A stretch of 64,000 bases of DNA, from positions 131,646-195,645 of the forward strand of contig NZ_KE384114.1 in assembly GCF_000423945.1 (NCBI RefSeq). Reading direction: 5' to 3'. Position numbers and translations under genes: made by a program. Shown here one piece after another: positions 16,774-25,367 of the stretch; the stretch's first letter is position 1, and every line of letters starts with the position of its first letter. The DNA comes from Butyrivibrio sp. XPD2002. GTDB taxonomy: Bacteria; Bacillota; Clostridia; Lachnospirales; Lachnospiraceae. The notes beneath the pieces are model-generated. The model searched no databases, was not told where the DNA came from, and worked only from the letters and a program-made list of their open reading frames with translations.

Positions 16774-18012
16774 CTTTTAGATGGAACAAGCGCTGATATA
16801 GATGAAATTACATACAGGCAGCTTGATGAACCTGTAAATGTCTACAACTTTAGTGTAGAGAATTATCATACTTATTATGTATCAGATGTCGGTGTGTTAG
16901 TTCATAACGAATGTCCTGCTGCCATTCGACAGAGAGCGGTTAAAGACTATTCCGAGGATGTTGTAAAGGAATTAGAAAAAACATACGGCGATGACGTTAC
17001 ATCAAAGTGGAATAAGGAGACATGGGATGCAGCGGCAATGGCTGAAGCTTTGAAAAATGGCCGACGCGATATTTTGACCGATGAACAAAAGGCAGAATAT
17101 GATAAGATTATTAAGAATGGCGGAACTATCGATGCTTGCTTTGTTGCAGGTACACAGATAAAGACACCCGAGGGAAATAAAAACATAGAAGATATTGAAG
17201 TCGGGGATGATGTCTACTCATGCAATTATTGTACCGGAGAGCAAGGAATAAAGGATGTAGCAGATGTATTTGTTCATGATTCTAACATAATCGTTAATGT
17301 GGAATTTGATGATGAAAATATCTGTACAACATATGAGCATCCGTTCTATGTTCTGGGAGAAGGCTTTAAAGCAGCTGCAGAGTTGCAGATAGGAGATAGC
17401 CTATGTCTTCTCGATGGAACCAGCAGAAATGTTGAGAGTATTTCATTTAGTTACTCAGATACTCCTGTCAGGGTATATAATTTTGAGGTTGAGGATTGGC
17501 ATACATATTATGTTTCTGATACGGGAGTTTTGGTTCATAATAAGTGTAATTTAAAACCTGTGAACAAAGAGGGCGATACAACATTTGTGGGAGAATATAG
17601 AAAGGATAATAAACTTGTTATAGAGCCAAATGTTAAGATGGAAACACGGGAGTCAACTATTCCGACACCAGCAGAGAGACAAAAAGTAGATACAGAGTAT
17701 AAATCTAGAAAAAAAGAATATCTTAATGATTTAGCTGAAAAACATGCTGATGAGTTGAGAAAAGCAGGAATAACAGACGCAGAAATTGATCTAATGAGAC
17801 AGGGCAAGAATCCATCTGGATATCAGGTTCACCATATAGTACCAAGAGAATTTGGCGGAGACAATTCGGATGATAATCTTGTTTTGATTAGGACAGATCC
17901 TTATCATTTCGCCTTAACGACATATCAATCTGATCAACCAAAAGGTCAGCCAGGTGAGAAAGTGACTAGGACATGGCCTGTACCAAGTGGAACTGTTTAT
18001 CCACCAAAATAA
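16774..18012 (+). pseudogene. Distal part of the split toxin: end of Hint 1, Hint 2 and C-terminal HNH nuclease
   Basis: Same frame as the previous part, after the TAG; the first possible start, GTG 16894, lies inside the VLVHN splice motif, so it is not a real start. A second pre-toxin plus Hint unit follows (ACFVAGTQI, TYEH, VLVHNKC), about 220 residues long and a tandem duplicate of the first. After VHNKC comes a toxin domain of about 150 residues with GYQVHHIVPREFGGDNSDDN and a later His in DPYHFAL, the HNH/LHH nuclease pattern. In the family Hint cleaves itself to free the toxin. The toxin and Hint 2 reading frames are intact. The SUKH immunity gene follows by 10 bases. Confidence 0.7.
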
Positions 18013-18022
18013 GGAGAAGAAT

Positions 18023-18469
18023 ATGTGGGAAAAAGAAATTGGACAATTAAGGGATTTTTACAGCCAAATAGGAAAAGAATTAAATGCGCCGGCAAAAGAT
18101 AATGAAATTGCGAAATTTGAATCTGAGGCAAAAAAACGATTGGGCCAAGAAATTCCAGATGAACATATGGCATTATTTAAAATAGTAAATGGTTTTAGTT
18201 TTAATGGTGTTAATGTTTATGGAGTTGATGAAGAATTACTCGAAAAAAAGCCTGAAGAAGTATATAGTTTTATTGAATTAAATGAGATGTGGAAAAGGCA
18301 TTATGAAGGCAATGGATTATATTTGGCTGATACTGATTTGTATTTCTACGTTTTTGATTCAAAGAACGGAGGATATTACCGTTTGACTAATCCTATGGGG
18401 GATGAAGATAAAAAATATAATTCCTATGAGGATATGATGAAGGATATATTTGATGAATGTCTGGAATGA
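18023..18469 (+). CDS. SMI1/KNR4 (SUKH) immunity protein
   Basis: 148 residues; ribosome site AAGGAGA and ATG 10 bases after the toxin stop. It has the SUKH features: an N-terminal helix with EIAKFESEAKKRLG, IPDEHMALFKIVNGFSFNGVNVYG, a central YLADTDLYFYVFD, and YEDMMKDIFDECLE at the end. SUKH proteins bind and block nuclease toxins of the HNH and related types, so it most likely protects the cell from the adjacent HNH domain. The gene looks intact although its toxin gene is broken upstream. Start chosen by the ribosome site; an upstream in-frame start overlaps the toxin. Confidence 0.85.
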   Translation: MWEKEIGQLRDFYSQIGKELNAPAKDNEIAKFESEAKKRLGQEIPDEHMALFKIVNGFSFNGVNVYGVDEELLEKKPEEVYSFIELNEMWKRHYEGNGLYLADTDLYFYVFDSKNGGYYRLTNPMGDEDKKYNSYEDMMKDIFDECLE

Positions 18470-18643
18470 TAGAAATGGATTTGCATGTCTTCAATAATCT
18501 GATATATCAGAGACGAAGTACTTTTGGTAATTATAGTCGCCTATGGCGAAAAACTAAAGGGTGTTGTGAGCCAAATGCCAGTACATCCTTTAGTGCTTAT
18601 ATTGATCAATATGGTAACAAAGTTAAGAGGAGAATTTTGGGAA

Positions 18644-19483
18644 ATGAAAAAGAAAATAGTAATGATGACTTTGCTGCTGGCTATAGGAATTACAGCCTGT
18701 GGTGAAGCAAAAGCTGAGAGTAGCGGTGAAAACGCAATAATTGAAGAAGAACAGGTTGTTCAGAGTGAAGAGTCAGATAGTCTGGAAGAATCCAAGGTAG
18801 AAGATTTTGAATATACCTTCTTGGATGACGGAACCGTTGGTATACGTGCATATAAAGGTTCAGCAGCGATAATAAATATACCAGAGGAGATAGAAGGAGC
18901 GAAAGTTACCAGTATTGATGGCATTAGTGGGGACTCAATAGTAAAGATAGTTATTCCTGATAGTGTGACAACAATTGAGCAGGCAGCATGTTGGGCAAAT
19001 GATAATCTCGAAGAGGTTGTCATGGGTGAAAACGTGACCAAAATCGGAGCAAAGGCGTTTGATCTGGATGACAATTTACAAATTATCAATCTTCCGGATT
19101 CGGTTACTGAGATAGGGGAAGCGGCATTTAGCACAACTGCCATTAAAGAAATAAATGTTCCGAAATCATTGACAGATATGAGTCAGGGGATTTTTTCTCT
19201 TTCTTCATTAGAGAGGGTAACTGTTCCTGGTAATGTTAAAACGATTGGCTTATGTGCGTTCGAAGATTGCAAGGATTTACAGGAAGTTATTATTGAAGAA
19301 GGCGTTGAAATGATTGATGAAGCAGCATTTAAAGGTGATGATGCTCTTGCAAGGATTGAGATTCCGGCATCTGTAACTGAAATAAATTGCAAAATTCCAG
19401 AAGGTTGTACAATAGTTACTCCAGCAGGAAGTTATGCTGAAACATTTGCTAATGAAAATGGCTATACGTTTGAAGCTAGATAG
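18644..19483 (+). CDS. BspA-type leucine-rich repeat lipoprotein
   Basis: 279 residues from the ATG at 18644 (AAGAGGAG 12 bases before). The signal peptide has lipobox GITAC (Cys near residue 17), then an acidic linker rich in Glu/Ser, then six to seven LRR_5-type repeats (IVIPDSVTTIEQAAC, INLPDSVTEIGEAAF, VTVPGNVKTIGLCAF, VIIEEGVEMIDEAAF, IEIPASVTEINC) and a capping TIVTPAGSYAETFANENG. Such repeats form a solenoid used for surface binding in gut anaerobes. The 18470-18640 gap before it holds only a weak open frame with no recognisable product. Confidence 0.85.
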   Translation: MKKKIVMMTLLLAIGITACGEAKAESSGENAIIEEEQVVQSEESDSLEESKVEDFEYTFLDDGTVGIRAYKGSAAIINIPEEIEGAKVTSIDGISGDSIVKIVIPDSVTTIEQAACWANDNLEEVVMGENVTKIGAKAFDLDDNLQIINLPDSVTEIGEAAFSTTAIKEINVPKSLTDMSQGIFSLSSLERVTVPGNVKTIGLCAFEDCKDLQEVIIEEGVEMIDEAAFKGDDALARIEIPASVTEINCKIPEGCTIVTPAGSYAETFANENGYTFEAR

Positions 19484-19554
19484 AAAGCAATGCATTACCT
19501 GATTTTTTGATGAATACTATTTGAAAAGTTCGAATATAATTTTGGAGGATAAAA

Positions 19555-20346
19555 ATGAAAAAAGTAAACGCATTAGTAAAAAGGACAACAGCAGCAATTT
19601 TATCAGCGGCAATAGCAATGGGAGTTATCCTGACACCCGCATTCAGCAAAGAGGCTCATGCAGCTGATACAAATATTACAATGGGATCAGCATTAGAGAT
19701 ACCAAACAATAGCTTTGTAGAAGGATCAGTAGATTATAATGATCCATCCGGTGGATTCAGATGGTATAAGTTTACTAATGCTAATAACTGTGAATCTGTG
19801 GCGGTAGTCACAGTCACTGCATCTACCAATAATCCGGAATGTGCAGTTTTTAATTCATTGGGTGGAAGTGATGGAAAATCCACATACGCATGGCCTTGTG
19901 CAACATTTCATGTTGGTATGAAAGCGGGAGAAACTAAGTATCTAAAAGTATCTAACGGTACATGGAAAGGAGCATGGACCGCATCAGTTTCAATTTCACC
20001 TGAGGAAGCGAACACATTTGAAACAGCTAAGAAGTATAAGTCCGGAAAGAGAATCAATGGAAAGCTGAATTATCTGGATGATGTTGATATTTACAAGATC
20101 AAGGCTAAGAAAACCGGTGTTATGAAGATCGCAATCACTAATAATGAGAATCATTATGCCGTTGAGTATACCGTATACAATAAAAGCAAAGTTGCTAAGA
20201 AAAATGGCGATGTATTAAAGGCTAAAACAGCAAAAACAAAAATGAAGGTCAAAAAGGGCCAGTATGTTTATGTAGAAATTAAACGCAAGAATGTAGCGTT
20301 TGATACTGATCTCGGAACATATTCAATAAAGACAAAAATTAAATAA
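19555..20346 (+). CDS. Secreted protein with PPC-like beta domains
   Basis: 263 residues; GGAGG ribosome site. Signal peptide of about 36 residues (TAAILSAAIAMGVILTPAF, cleavage near AHA). The mature part has two segments with the look of bacterial pre-peptidase C-terminal (PPC) domains: SVDYNDPSGGFRWYKFT, and KRINGKLNYLDDVDIYKIKAKKTG with a final GTYSIKTKIK. No protease domain. Such stand-alone domains are usually surface or carbohydrate-associated modules. Probably last gene of the run that began at the riboswitch, although 71 bases separate it from the LRR gene and a local promoter cannot be excluded. Confidence 0.75.
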   Translation: MKKVNALVKRTTAAILSAAIAMGVILTPAFSKEAHAADTNITMGSALEIPNNSFVEGSVDYNDPSGGFRWYKFTNANNCESVAVVTVTASTNNPECAVFNSLGGSDGKSTYAWPCATFHVGMKAGETKYLKVSNGTWKGAWTASVSISPEEANTFETAKKYKSGKRINGKLNYLDDVDIYKIKAKKTGVMKIAITNNENHYAVEYTVYNKSKVAKKNGDVLKAKTAKTKMKVKKGQYVYVEIKRKNVAFDTDLGTYSIKTKIK

Positions 20347-20379
20347 TAAGAGGTGTAATATCTTATTTAACTCACTGAT

Positions 20380-20473
20380 TGAAAAATAGGAGAAATCTTA
20401 AAGAATATGAGGAAGCAAGGGACAATCCTGAATATAGACATTTTTTAGAGGGCAACTTTAGTGATGTCATATA
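20380..20473 (+). pseudogene. Possible C-terminal remnant of a small gene
   Basis: An open frame of about 28 codons reads RRNLKEYEEARDN, PEYRHFLEGNFSDVI and stops, with no ribosome site. The charged helical ending looks coding, but it is too short to assign. Confidence 0.25.
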
Positions 20474-20486
20474 GGAGGATATAAGA

Positions 20487-20972
20487 ATGTTTGAAAATAT
20501 AGTGCTTGCATCAGAAAGTGATAGAGAGCAGATAATGAAGCTTTATAAAGAGCAGCTTGGAAGAGAGTTTTGTGCATGGACAGATCATTACCCTTCTGAA
20601 GAAACTATAGATTATGATCTTTCAAGGGATGCCCTGTTTGTCATGAAAGAGAATGATGAAGTCATAGCAGCAATTTCCATAGATAAAGATGAAGATGTGG
20701 AAAGACTTGAATATTGGGATAAAAATCTTGCTCCCAGTGGAGAATTGTCAAGGCTTGCAGTTACACATTCCATGCAAGGGAAAGGCGTAGCCAGACTTAT
20801 GATGCAGCACGGAATGAAAGCACTTAAGGACAGGGGATATAAGAGCATACATTTTCTTGTGAACAAGTACAACGTGCCCGCACTTCGATCATATGCCAAA
20901 TTTGGATTCAATGTTGTCGGTGAATGTCATATGTTTGAACAGGACTTTTTGTGCTATGAAAAGGAATTATGA
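20487..20972 (+). CDS. GNAT-family N-acetyltransferase
   Basis: 161 residues with a GGAGG ribosome site. Acetyl-CoA binding motif A is seen as LSRLAVTHSMQGKGVARLMMQHG (about 94-116; the Q-G-K-G loop binds the pyrophosphate), followed by IHFLVNKYNVPALRSYAKFGF, the usual motif B. The substrate cannot be predicted. Stand-alone gene; the family C hairpin array begins about 80 bases after its stop. Confidence 0.9.
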   Translation: MFENIVLASESDREQIMKLYKEQLGREFCAWTDHYPSEETIDYDLSRDALFVMKENDEVIAAISIDKDEDVERLEYWDKNLAPSGELSRLAVTHSMQGKGVARLMMQHGMKALKDRGYKSIHFLVNKYNVPALRSYAKFGFNVVGECHMFEQDFLCYEKEL

Positions 20973-21056
20973 AAGTGAAAAAGGACCCTAATGGACGGAA
21001 GAAGTATTGAGGCTGGGGGAATGTACACTAATGTTTGACCTAGGCTTGTGGGAGAA

Positions 21057-21325
21057 CTACGCGTCGAATGCCATAGGGCTAGTAAGTTCGCGTAGACCAA
21101 ATTGCCATAAGAGCAATAACTACGTGATAAATGACGCTTAAACGGGGATTTGTCACGTAGGAATTGTTCACTTAGAAGCATTCGACTACGTGAAAATTGC
21201 TTAGGCATAGATAAGACGCGTAGGAAAGAGTTAATACTAAGGCAGAAACTACGCGATAAATATTAAAATCATTGCTAGGACTAGTAGAAAAGACAATATT
21301 GATGCTAAAACCTACGCGAAAATAG
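21057..21325 (+). repeat. Family C hairpin array, copy 1
   Basis: CTACGYG starts at 21057, 21120, 21186, 21249 and 21312 (63-66 base period). The first three are closed by CGCGTAG or TCACGTAG 25-33 bases later, and the fourth by a weaker CTAGTAG. The whole block matches the reverse complement of 26360-26625, the two flanking a 5-kb segment. The 20973-21407 interval contains no gene. Confidence 0.8.
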
Positions 21326-21407
21326 TTGAAAGTGAAAAATGTTCAAGTAATAACGGCCTTCCGGGGACCAACAGAGTTATAGATGAAAATGATCCCGGAA
21401 TAGACTC

Positions 21408-22067
21408 CTAAGACGTAAGCAGCTTGAAATGACTTTTTCTTGTTTCAATTATCCCTTCTTTTTGCATCTTTCCAAGTTCCTTGGAAAGAGCGCTTCTTTC
21501 AAGGTTTAGATAATCAGCGAGCTGCTGGCGGTCAAAGGGAATGTCGAATTCAGTACTTTCATTCTGAAGTGCGAGAGTATTCAGATAAGACATAACACGC
21601 TCACGGATTGTCTTAGGGGAAGTGTGAAAGCTTCTGCCGGATAGATTCAGGTTTTTCTTTGAAGATATCAACAAGAGATTTCGCAGAAATTTGTAATCCC
21701 AGGAATTCTGGCTCTTATCTGAGTTCAGGATTCCTTTTGTTTTAAGCAAGAGTATAGAGCAGCCTTCATTGGCTATGACATCAACCAGCATGGGAACATC
21801 CTCAAGAAGGGCATAGGCTTCTGCAAAAAGTCCGCCCTTTTCAACATGGCTGAGGATAGTTCTGTTTCCCCAAATATCATCACTTAAGATTGTGACACTG
21901 CCGGATAAAACGATTCCTATGACTCCGGGCTTGGAACCGGCGTGGAGTATACGATCGTTCTTTTCATAAGACTGTTTTCTTGCATCAAGTGCCTTCAATA
22001 AAGCGGCAATCTCTTTATCTGTCATTCCTCTGAAAAGAGGTATTTTCTGCAGAACTTCATTATCCAT
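21408..22067 (-). CDS. Crp/Fnr-family transcriptional regulator
   Basis: 219 residues: N-terminal cyclic-nucleotide-binding beta barrel (IPLFRGMTDKEIAALLKAL, GVIGIVLSGSVTIL, FAEAYALLEDVPM) and a C-terminal winged helix with DRQQLADYLNLERSALSKEL as the recognition helix. No FNR-type cysteine cluster is seen at the N-terminus, so a small ligand or redox sensing by other means is likelier. It is divergent from the ferredoxin-ldh pair, with a palindrome at 22129-22144 between them, which suggests it regulates those genes and itself. Confidence 0.9.
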   Translation of the reverse strand: MDNEVLQKIPLFRGMTDKEIAALLKALDARKQSYEKNDRILHAGSKPGVIGIVLSGSVTILSDDIWGNRTILSHVEKGGLFAEAYALLEDVPMLVDVIANEGCSILLLKTKGILNSDKSQNSWDYKFLRNLLLISSKKNLNLSGRSFHTSPKTIRERVMSYLNTLALQNESTEFDIPFDRQQLADYLNLERSALSKELGKMQKEGIIETRKSHFKLLTS

Positions 22068-22082
22068 CTAAATTCTCCAAAG

Positions 22083-22124
22083 AATTCAGAGTCAGGCTCG
22101 GAAATGTAAACTCTGAATTTTTTT
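22083..22124. other. Stem-loop in the crp leader / rightward terminator-like hairpin
   Basis: AATTCAGAGT (22083-22092) pairs with ACTCTGAATT (22110-22119) and is followed on the + strand by TTTTT. On the minus strand it forms a 10-bp stem in the 5' leader of the regulator, close to its start. Confidence 0.45.
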
Positions 22125-22128
22125 AAAA

Positions 22129-22144
22129 TGTGGTTATAACAACA
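22129..22144. promoter_or_regulatory. Putative Crp/Fnr operator TGTGGTTATAACAACA
   Basis: A 16-base palindrome with one mismatch pair, centred between the divergent regulator and ferredoxin genes. Its spacing fits a Crp/Fnr dimer site; that the adjacent regulator binds it is inference. Confidence 0.5.
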
Positions 22145-22202
22145 TACTTATATTTTAAATCATAGTAAACTGACACCAATAAAGCAAGGAGGTCATTTTA
22201 AT

Positions 22203-22937
22203 ATGGTACGTAAGATAATCAAGATAGATGAGGATAAATGCATCGGTTGTGGGCTTTGTGCAAATGCCTGCCACGAAGGTGCAATAGAAATGGTCGATGG
22301 AAAAGCAAAGCTTGTAAGAGAAAATTTCTGTGATGGCTTTGGCGACTGTCTTCCATCTTGTCCTACAGGTGCTATCACATTTGAGGAGAGAGAAGCTCCT
22401 GAATACGATGAAGCTGCGGTTAATAAGGCAAAAGAATTAAAGTCCTGTCCTGATGGGCATCATGAGAGTCACACAGGAGGATGCCCCGGCTCGAGATTCA
22501 TGAAGTTCGAGAAAAAAGAAGAACCGAAAGAGAATAGTAGTGCTACATTGGCAGACAGATTTGTATCACATCCTTCGAGACTTGAGCAGTGGCCCTGCCA
22601 GATAAAGCTTCTTCCTACAACAGGAGATTTTTATAAGGGAGCAAAGCTTCTTATCGCTGCAGACTGCACAGCTTATGCCTATGCGAACATGCATGAGGAC
22701 TTCATGAAGGGTAAGATCACAATGATAGGCTGCCCCAAGCTTGATGAGGGTGACTATACTGAGAAATTGACAAAAATTATCAATGGCAATGACATCGCAA
22801 GTGTTACGATAGTAAGGATGGAAGTGCCTTGCTGCGGAGGACTTCAGAGGGCCGCTGAAAATGCTATAAGAAACAGTGGTAAGTTCCTTCCCTGGCAGGT
22901 TGTAACCATCTCCAGAAACGGTGAAGTTATAGAGTAA
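22203..22937 (+). CDS. 4Fe-4S dicluster ferredoxin-domain protein
   Basis: 244 residues; ribosome site AAGGAGG. Residues 8-60 carry two cluster motifs, CIGCGLCANACHEGAIE and CDGFGDCLPSCPTGAI, the second with wider spacing. A mid-region has CPDGHHESHTGGCPGS, and the C-terminal half (KLLIAADCTAYAYANMHEDF, MIGCPKLDEGDYTEKL, VPCCGGLQRAA) matches a conserved family seen beside Crp-type regulators in anaerobes. It probably moves electrons or senses redox state. It leads the ldh gene by 41 bases, likely as one operon. Confidence 0.85.
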   Translation: MVRKIIKIDEDKCIGCGLCANACHEGAIEMVDGKAKLVRENFCDGFGDCLPSCPTGAITFEEREAPEYDEAAVNKAKELKSCPDGHHESHTGGCPGSRFMKFEKKEEPKENSSATLADRFVSHPSRLEQWPCQIKLLPTTGDFYKGAKLLIAADCTAYAYANMHEDFMKGKITMIGCPKLDEGDYTEKLTKIINGNDIASVTIVRMEVPCCGGLQRAAENAIRNSGKFLPWQVVTISRNGEVIE

Positions 22938-22978
22938 ATCAGTTTTCATTATAAAGAATTGGAAAAGGAGGAAACATC

Positions 22979-23926
22979 ATGGCTGGATTAAATTACAGGA
23001 AAGTAGCTGTTATAGGTTGTGGATTTGTAGGTGCTGCATCAGCATTTGCAATCATGGAAAGCGGTCTCTTTTCAGAGATGGTACTGATAGATGCCAATAA
23101 GGAAAAAGCTGAAGGCGAAGCGCTGGATATCAGCCATGGACTTCCTTTTGCAAAGCCTATGAAGATATATGCCGGAGAATACAAGGATATAGCTGATGCC
23201 TATGTTATCGTGGTAACAGCCGGTGCTGGCCAAAAGCCCGGCGAGACAAGACTTGATCTTGTAAAAAAGAATGTCGGCATTTTTAAGTCCATCATTCCCC
23301 AGATAGCGGAGGTCAACAAGGATGCTATAATGCTGATAGTCGCTAATCCTGTGGATATCCTCACTTATGCTGCAAAAAAACTTTCGGGCTATCCTGAAAA
23401 CAGAGTGTTTGGATCCGGAACTACTCTTGATACTGCAAGATTCAAGTATCTTCTGGGAGAGCATCTTTCTGTGGACAGCAGGTCTGTACACGCATTTATA
23501 ATTGGAGAACATGGAGACAGTGAGATTGCAGCCTGGAGCAGCGCTAATGTTTCAGGGATTCCTATCCATGATTTCTGCGAGATGAGAGGCCACTTTAGCC
23601 ATGAGGAATCGATGAAGCAGATTGCTGAAAATGTCAAGAACAGTGCTTACGAGATAATCGAAAAGAAGGGCGCTACTTACTACGGCATAGCAATGTCAGT
23701 ACGCAGGATCTGCGAAGCGATTGTTCGTGATGAAAAGACCATTCTTCCGGTATCAAGTTTGCAGCACGACAACCATGGCATTTCTGATGTGGCCCTGAGC
23801 ATGCCTGCAATTGTTGGAAAAGATGGCGTTGAGAGCACAGTGCCGATCAGCCTTAATGATGCAGAAACAGAGGCTTTAAGAGCGTCTGCTAACACTTTGA
23901 AAAAGGTAATAGAGGAAGTTCTGTAA
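22979..23926 (+). CDS. ldh: L-lactate dehydrogenase
   Basis: 315 residues, the standard length. Rossmann motif VAVIGCGFVGAASAFA near residue 9, NAD-binding Asp in LIDANKEKA, substrate Arg in AGAGQKPGETRLDLVKKN, proton-relay His in FIIGEHGDSE and NPVDILTY. It reduces pyruvate to lactate and regenerates NAD in fermentation. Ribosome site GGAGG. Placed behind a ferredoxin-type protein and divergent from a Crp/Fnr regulator, so lactate formation may be coupled to redox or energy state. Confidence 0.95.
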   Translation: MAGLNYRKVAVIGCGFVGAASAFAIMESGLFSEMVLIDANKEKAEGEALDISHGLPFAKPMKIYAGEYKDIADAYVIVVTAGAGQKPGETRLDLVKKNVGIFKSIIPQIAEVNKDAIMLIVANPVDILTYAAKKLSGYPENRVFGSGTTLDTARFKYLLGEHLSVDSRSVHAFIIGEHGDSEIAAWSSANVSGIPIHDFCEMRGHFSHEESMKQIAENVKNSAYEIIEKKGATYYGIAMSVRRICEAIVRDEKTILPVSSLQHDNHGISDVALSMPAIVGKDGVESTVPISLNDAETEALRASANTLKKVIEEVL

Positions 23927-24083
23927 ATGATAAATTGATGAATTACAGTAATTCAGGCGACTTAACAGATAGGAGTGATAATCGGTGTAAAACACACCAA
24001 AATCAGTGTAACTATTGATATATTTACGTTTTATTGATAAACTCTAAGAGTACTAAATCTAAAAGAAAGCGAGGTAATCATAT

Positions 24084-24173
24084 ATGTTTGAAATGAGAAT
24101 AAGCAGTGTAGAGATTGTAACTGAATATAGTGTGAGACCCTCGGCTTATGAGTATCATCAGAAAGAGGCATAA
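24084..24173 (+). CDS. Possible 29-residue peptide
   Basis: ATG at 24084 preceded by GCGAGGT; encodes MFEMRISSVEIVTEYSV, RPSAYEYHQKEA. Nothing known matches by eye. It lies in the 411-base gap between ldh and rsgA, followed by a terminator-like hairpin, so it may be a leader peptide or chance. Confidence 0.3.
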   Translation: MFEMRISSVEIVTEYSVRPSAYEYHQKEA

Positions 24174-24221
24174 TTTACTTTGCCGTCTTTCGTTATATAA
24201 TAATTGGCATTTTGCGATTTT

Positions 24222-24250
24222 AGCCGTGGCATTTTTGTCGCGGCTTTTTC
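24222..24250 (+). terminator. Terminator-like hairpin between ldh and rsgA
   Basis: AGCCGTGGC pairs with GTCGCGGCT (two G-U pairs) around ATTTTT and is followed by TTTTT. Confidence 0.6.
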
Positions 24251-24337
24251 TATGTATACTTAAGCAATATTTCCATAAACAGGGTCTCCGTACAGATGTG
24301 ACAAATAACTTTAACAAGAAAAAATGGAGACAAAACA

Positions 24338-25351
24338 ATGAATAATAATGAGCAAAACACTTTACCAACAGGAAACAAAGGAAGAATTTCTGAGATTCAA
24401 AAAAATACCTACACCATCAGGTTTCAGGGGAAAGAGGTACCTGCAAAACTAAAGGGAAGTTTCAGGGAGGTTGAGGCGAGTCAGCTTCCGGTAGTAGGTG
24501 ACTATGTAATTTTTGATTACAATCCAATTGGCGATTCTGTAATCGAATCGATCTGTGACCGCAGGAGTTTTCTGCAAAGACCTGATCAGGCAAAGAGCTG
24601 CACTATGCAGTATATGCTGGCCAATGCGGATTATACTTTTATCATTACCTCATTAAACGAGGACTACAGCTACAACAGGATTGCAAGATATATCAGTGTT
24701 GTATTGCAGGGTGGATCTGTGCCGGTAGTTATACTGACCAAAGCAGACCTATGCAGCAACACAGGCAGATATATAAGAGAGGTGGAGACTATATCTGACA
24801 AGGTGAGAGTTCATGCTATATGCGCCCTCTATGATATAGGACTTGAGGAGCTCTCAGAGTACATGAAGAGCGGAACCACCATCGCGCTCTTAGGATCCTC
24901 CGGAGCAGGAAAATCAACGCTTCTTAATGCTCTTGCAGGAAAAGAGATCATGAAGACTTCAGAGGTACGTGCTTCCGATTCTACAGGAAAACATACCACT
25001 ACTTACAGACAGCTCATAGAACTTGAAAATGGCGTTTCAATAATTGACACTCCCGGAATGAGGGAGATTGGCATTGCGAGAGCAGAAGAGGGGTTGGAAG
25101 ATACATTTTCGGATATCGTAGAGCTGGAAGCTATGTGCAGGTTCAGTGATTGCCAGCATGATACAGAGCCCGGATGTGCAATCAAGGCAGCGATTGAAAG
25201 TGGAGAGCTGTCTAAGGAGAGATATATGCTCTATAAGTCACTTACAACCGAGAATGTTCGTAACTATGCAAAGAAAAAGGAAATTGCGAAGTGGGCGAAG
25301 GTAGCAAAGAAGTTTAAAGAATCTAATAACAGGTCATATTCACAGGGATAA
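24338..25351 (+). CDS. rsgA: Ribosome small-subunit GTPase RsgA
   Basis: 337 residues with the circularly permuted GTPase order: OB-fold at the N-terminus, G4 LTKADL, G1 GSSGAGKSTLLNAL, then G3 DTPGMRE. The C-terminal zinc site is CRFSDCQHDTEPGC. It helps late maturation of the 30S subunit and is released by GTP hydrolysis. The gene starts 93 bases after a terminator-like hairpin and is followed by a GNAT gene after 16 bases, probably co-transcribed. Confidence 0.93.
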   Translation: MNNNEQNTLPTGNKGRISEIQKNTYTIRFQGKEVPAKLKGSFREVEASQLPVVGDYVIFDYNPIGDSVIESICDRRSFLQRPDQAKSCTMQYMLANADYTFIITSLNEDYSYNRIARYISVVLQGGSVPVVILTKADLCSNTGRYIREVETISDKVRVHAICALYDIGLEELSEYMKSGTTIALLGSSGAGKSTLLNALAGKEIMKTSEVRASDSTGKHTTTYRQLIELENGVSIIDTPGMREIGIARAEEGLEDTFSDIVELEAMCRFSDCQHDTEPGCAIKAAIESGELSKERYMLYKSLTTENVRNYAKKKEIAKWAKVAKKFKESNNRSYSQG

Positions 25352-25367
25352 TGCAAGAGAGGAAAGA

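Noticed and set aside
18457..18705. Separate gene of 82 residues after the immunity gene
   Set aside because: No ribosome site, and it overlaps the signal peptide of the LRR lipoprotein in another frame; composition is not coding-like.
24148..24345. 65-residue gene before rsgA
   Set aside because: It runs through a terminator hairpin and overlaps the rsgA start; no ribosome site.
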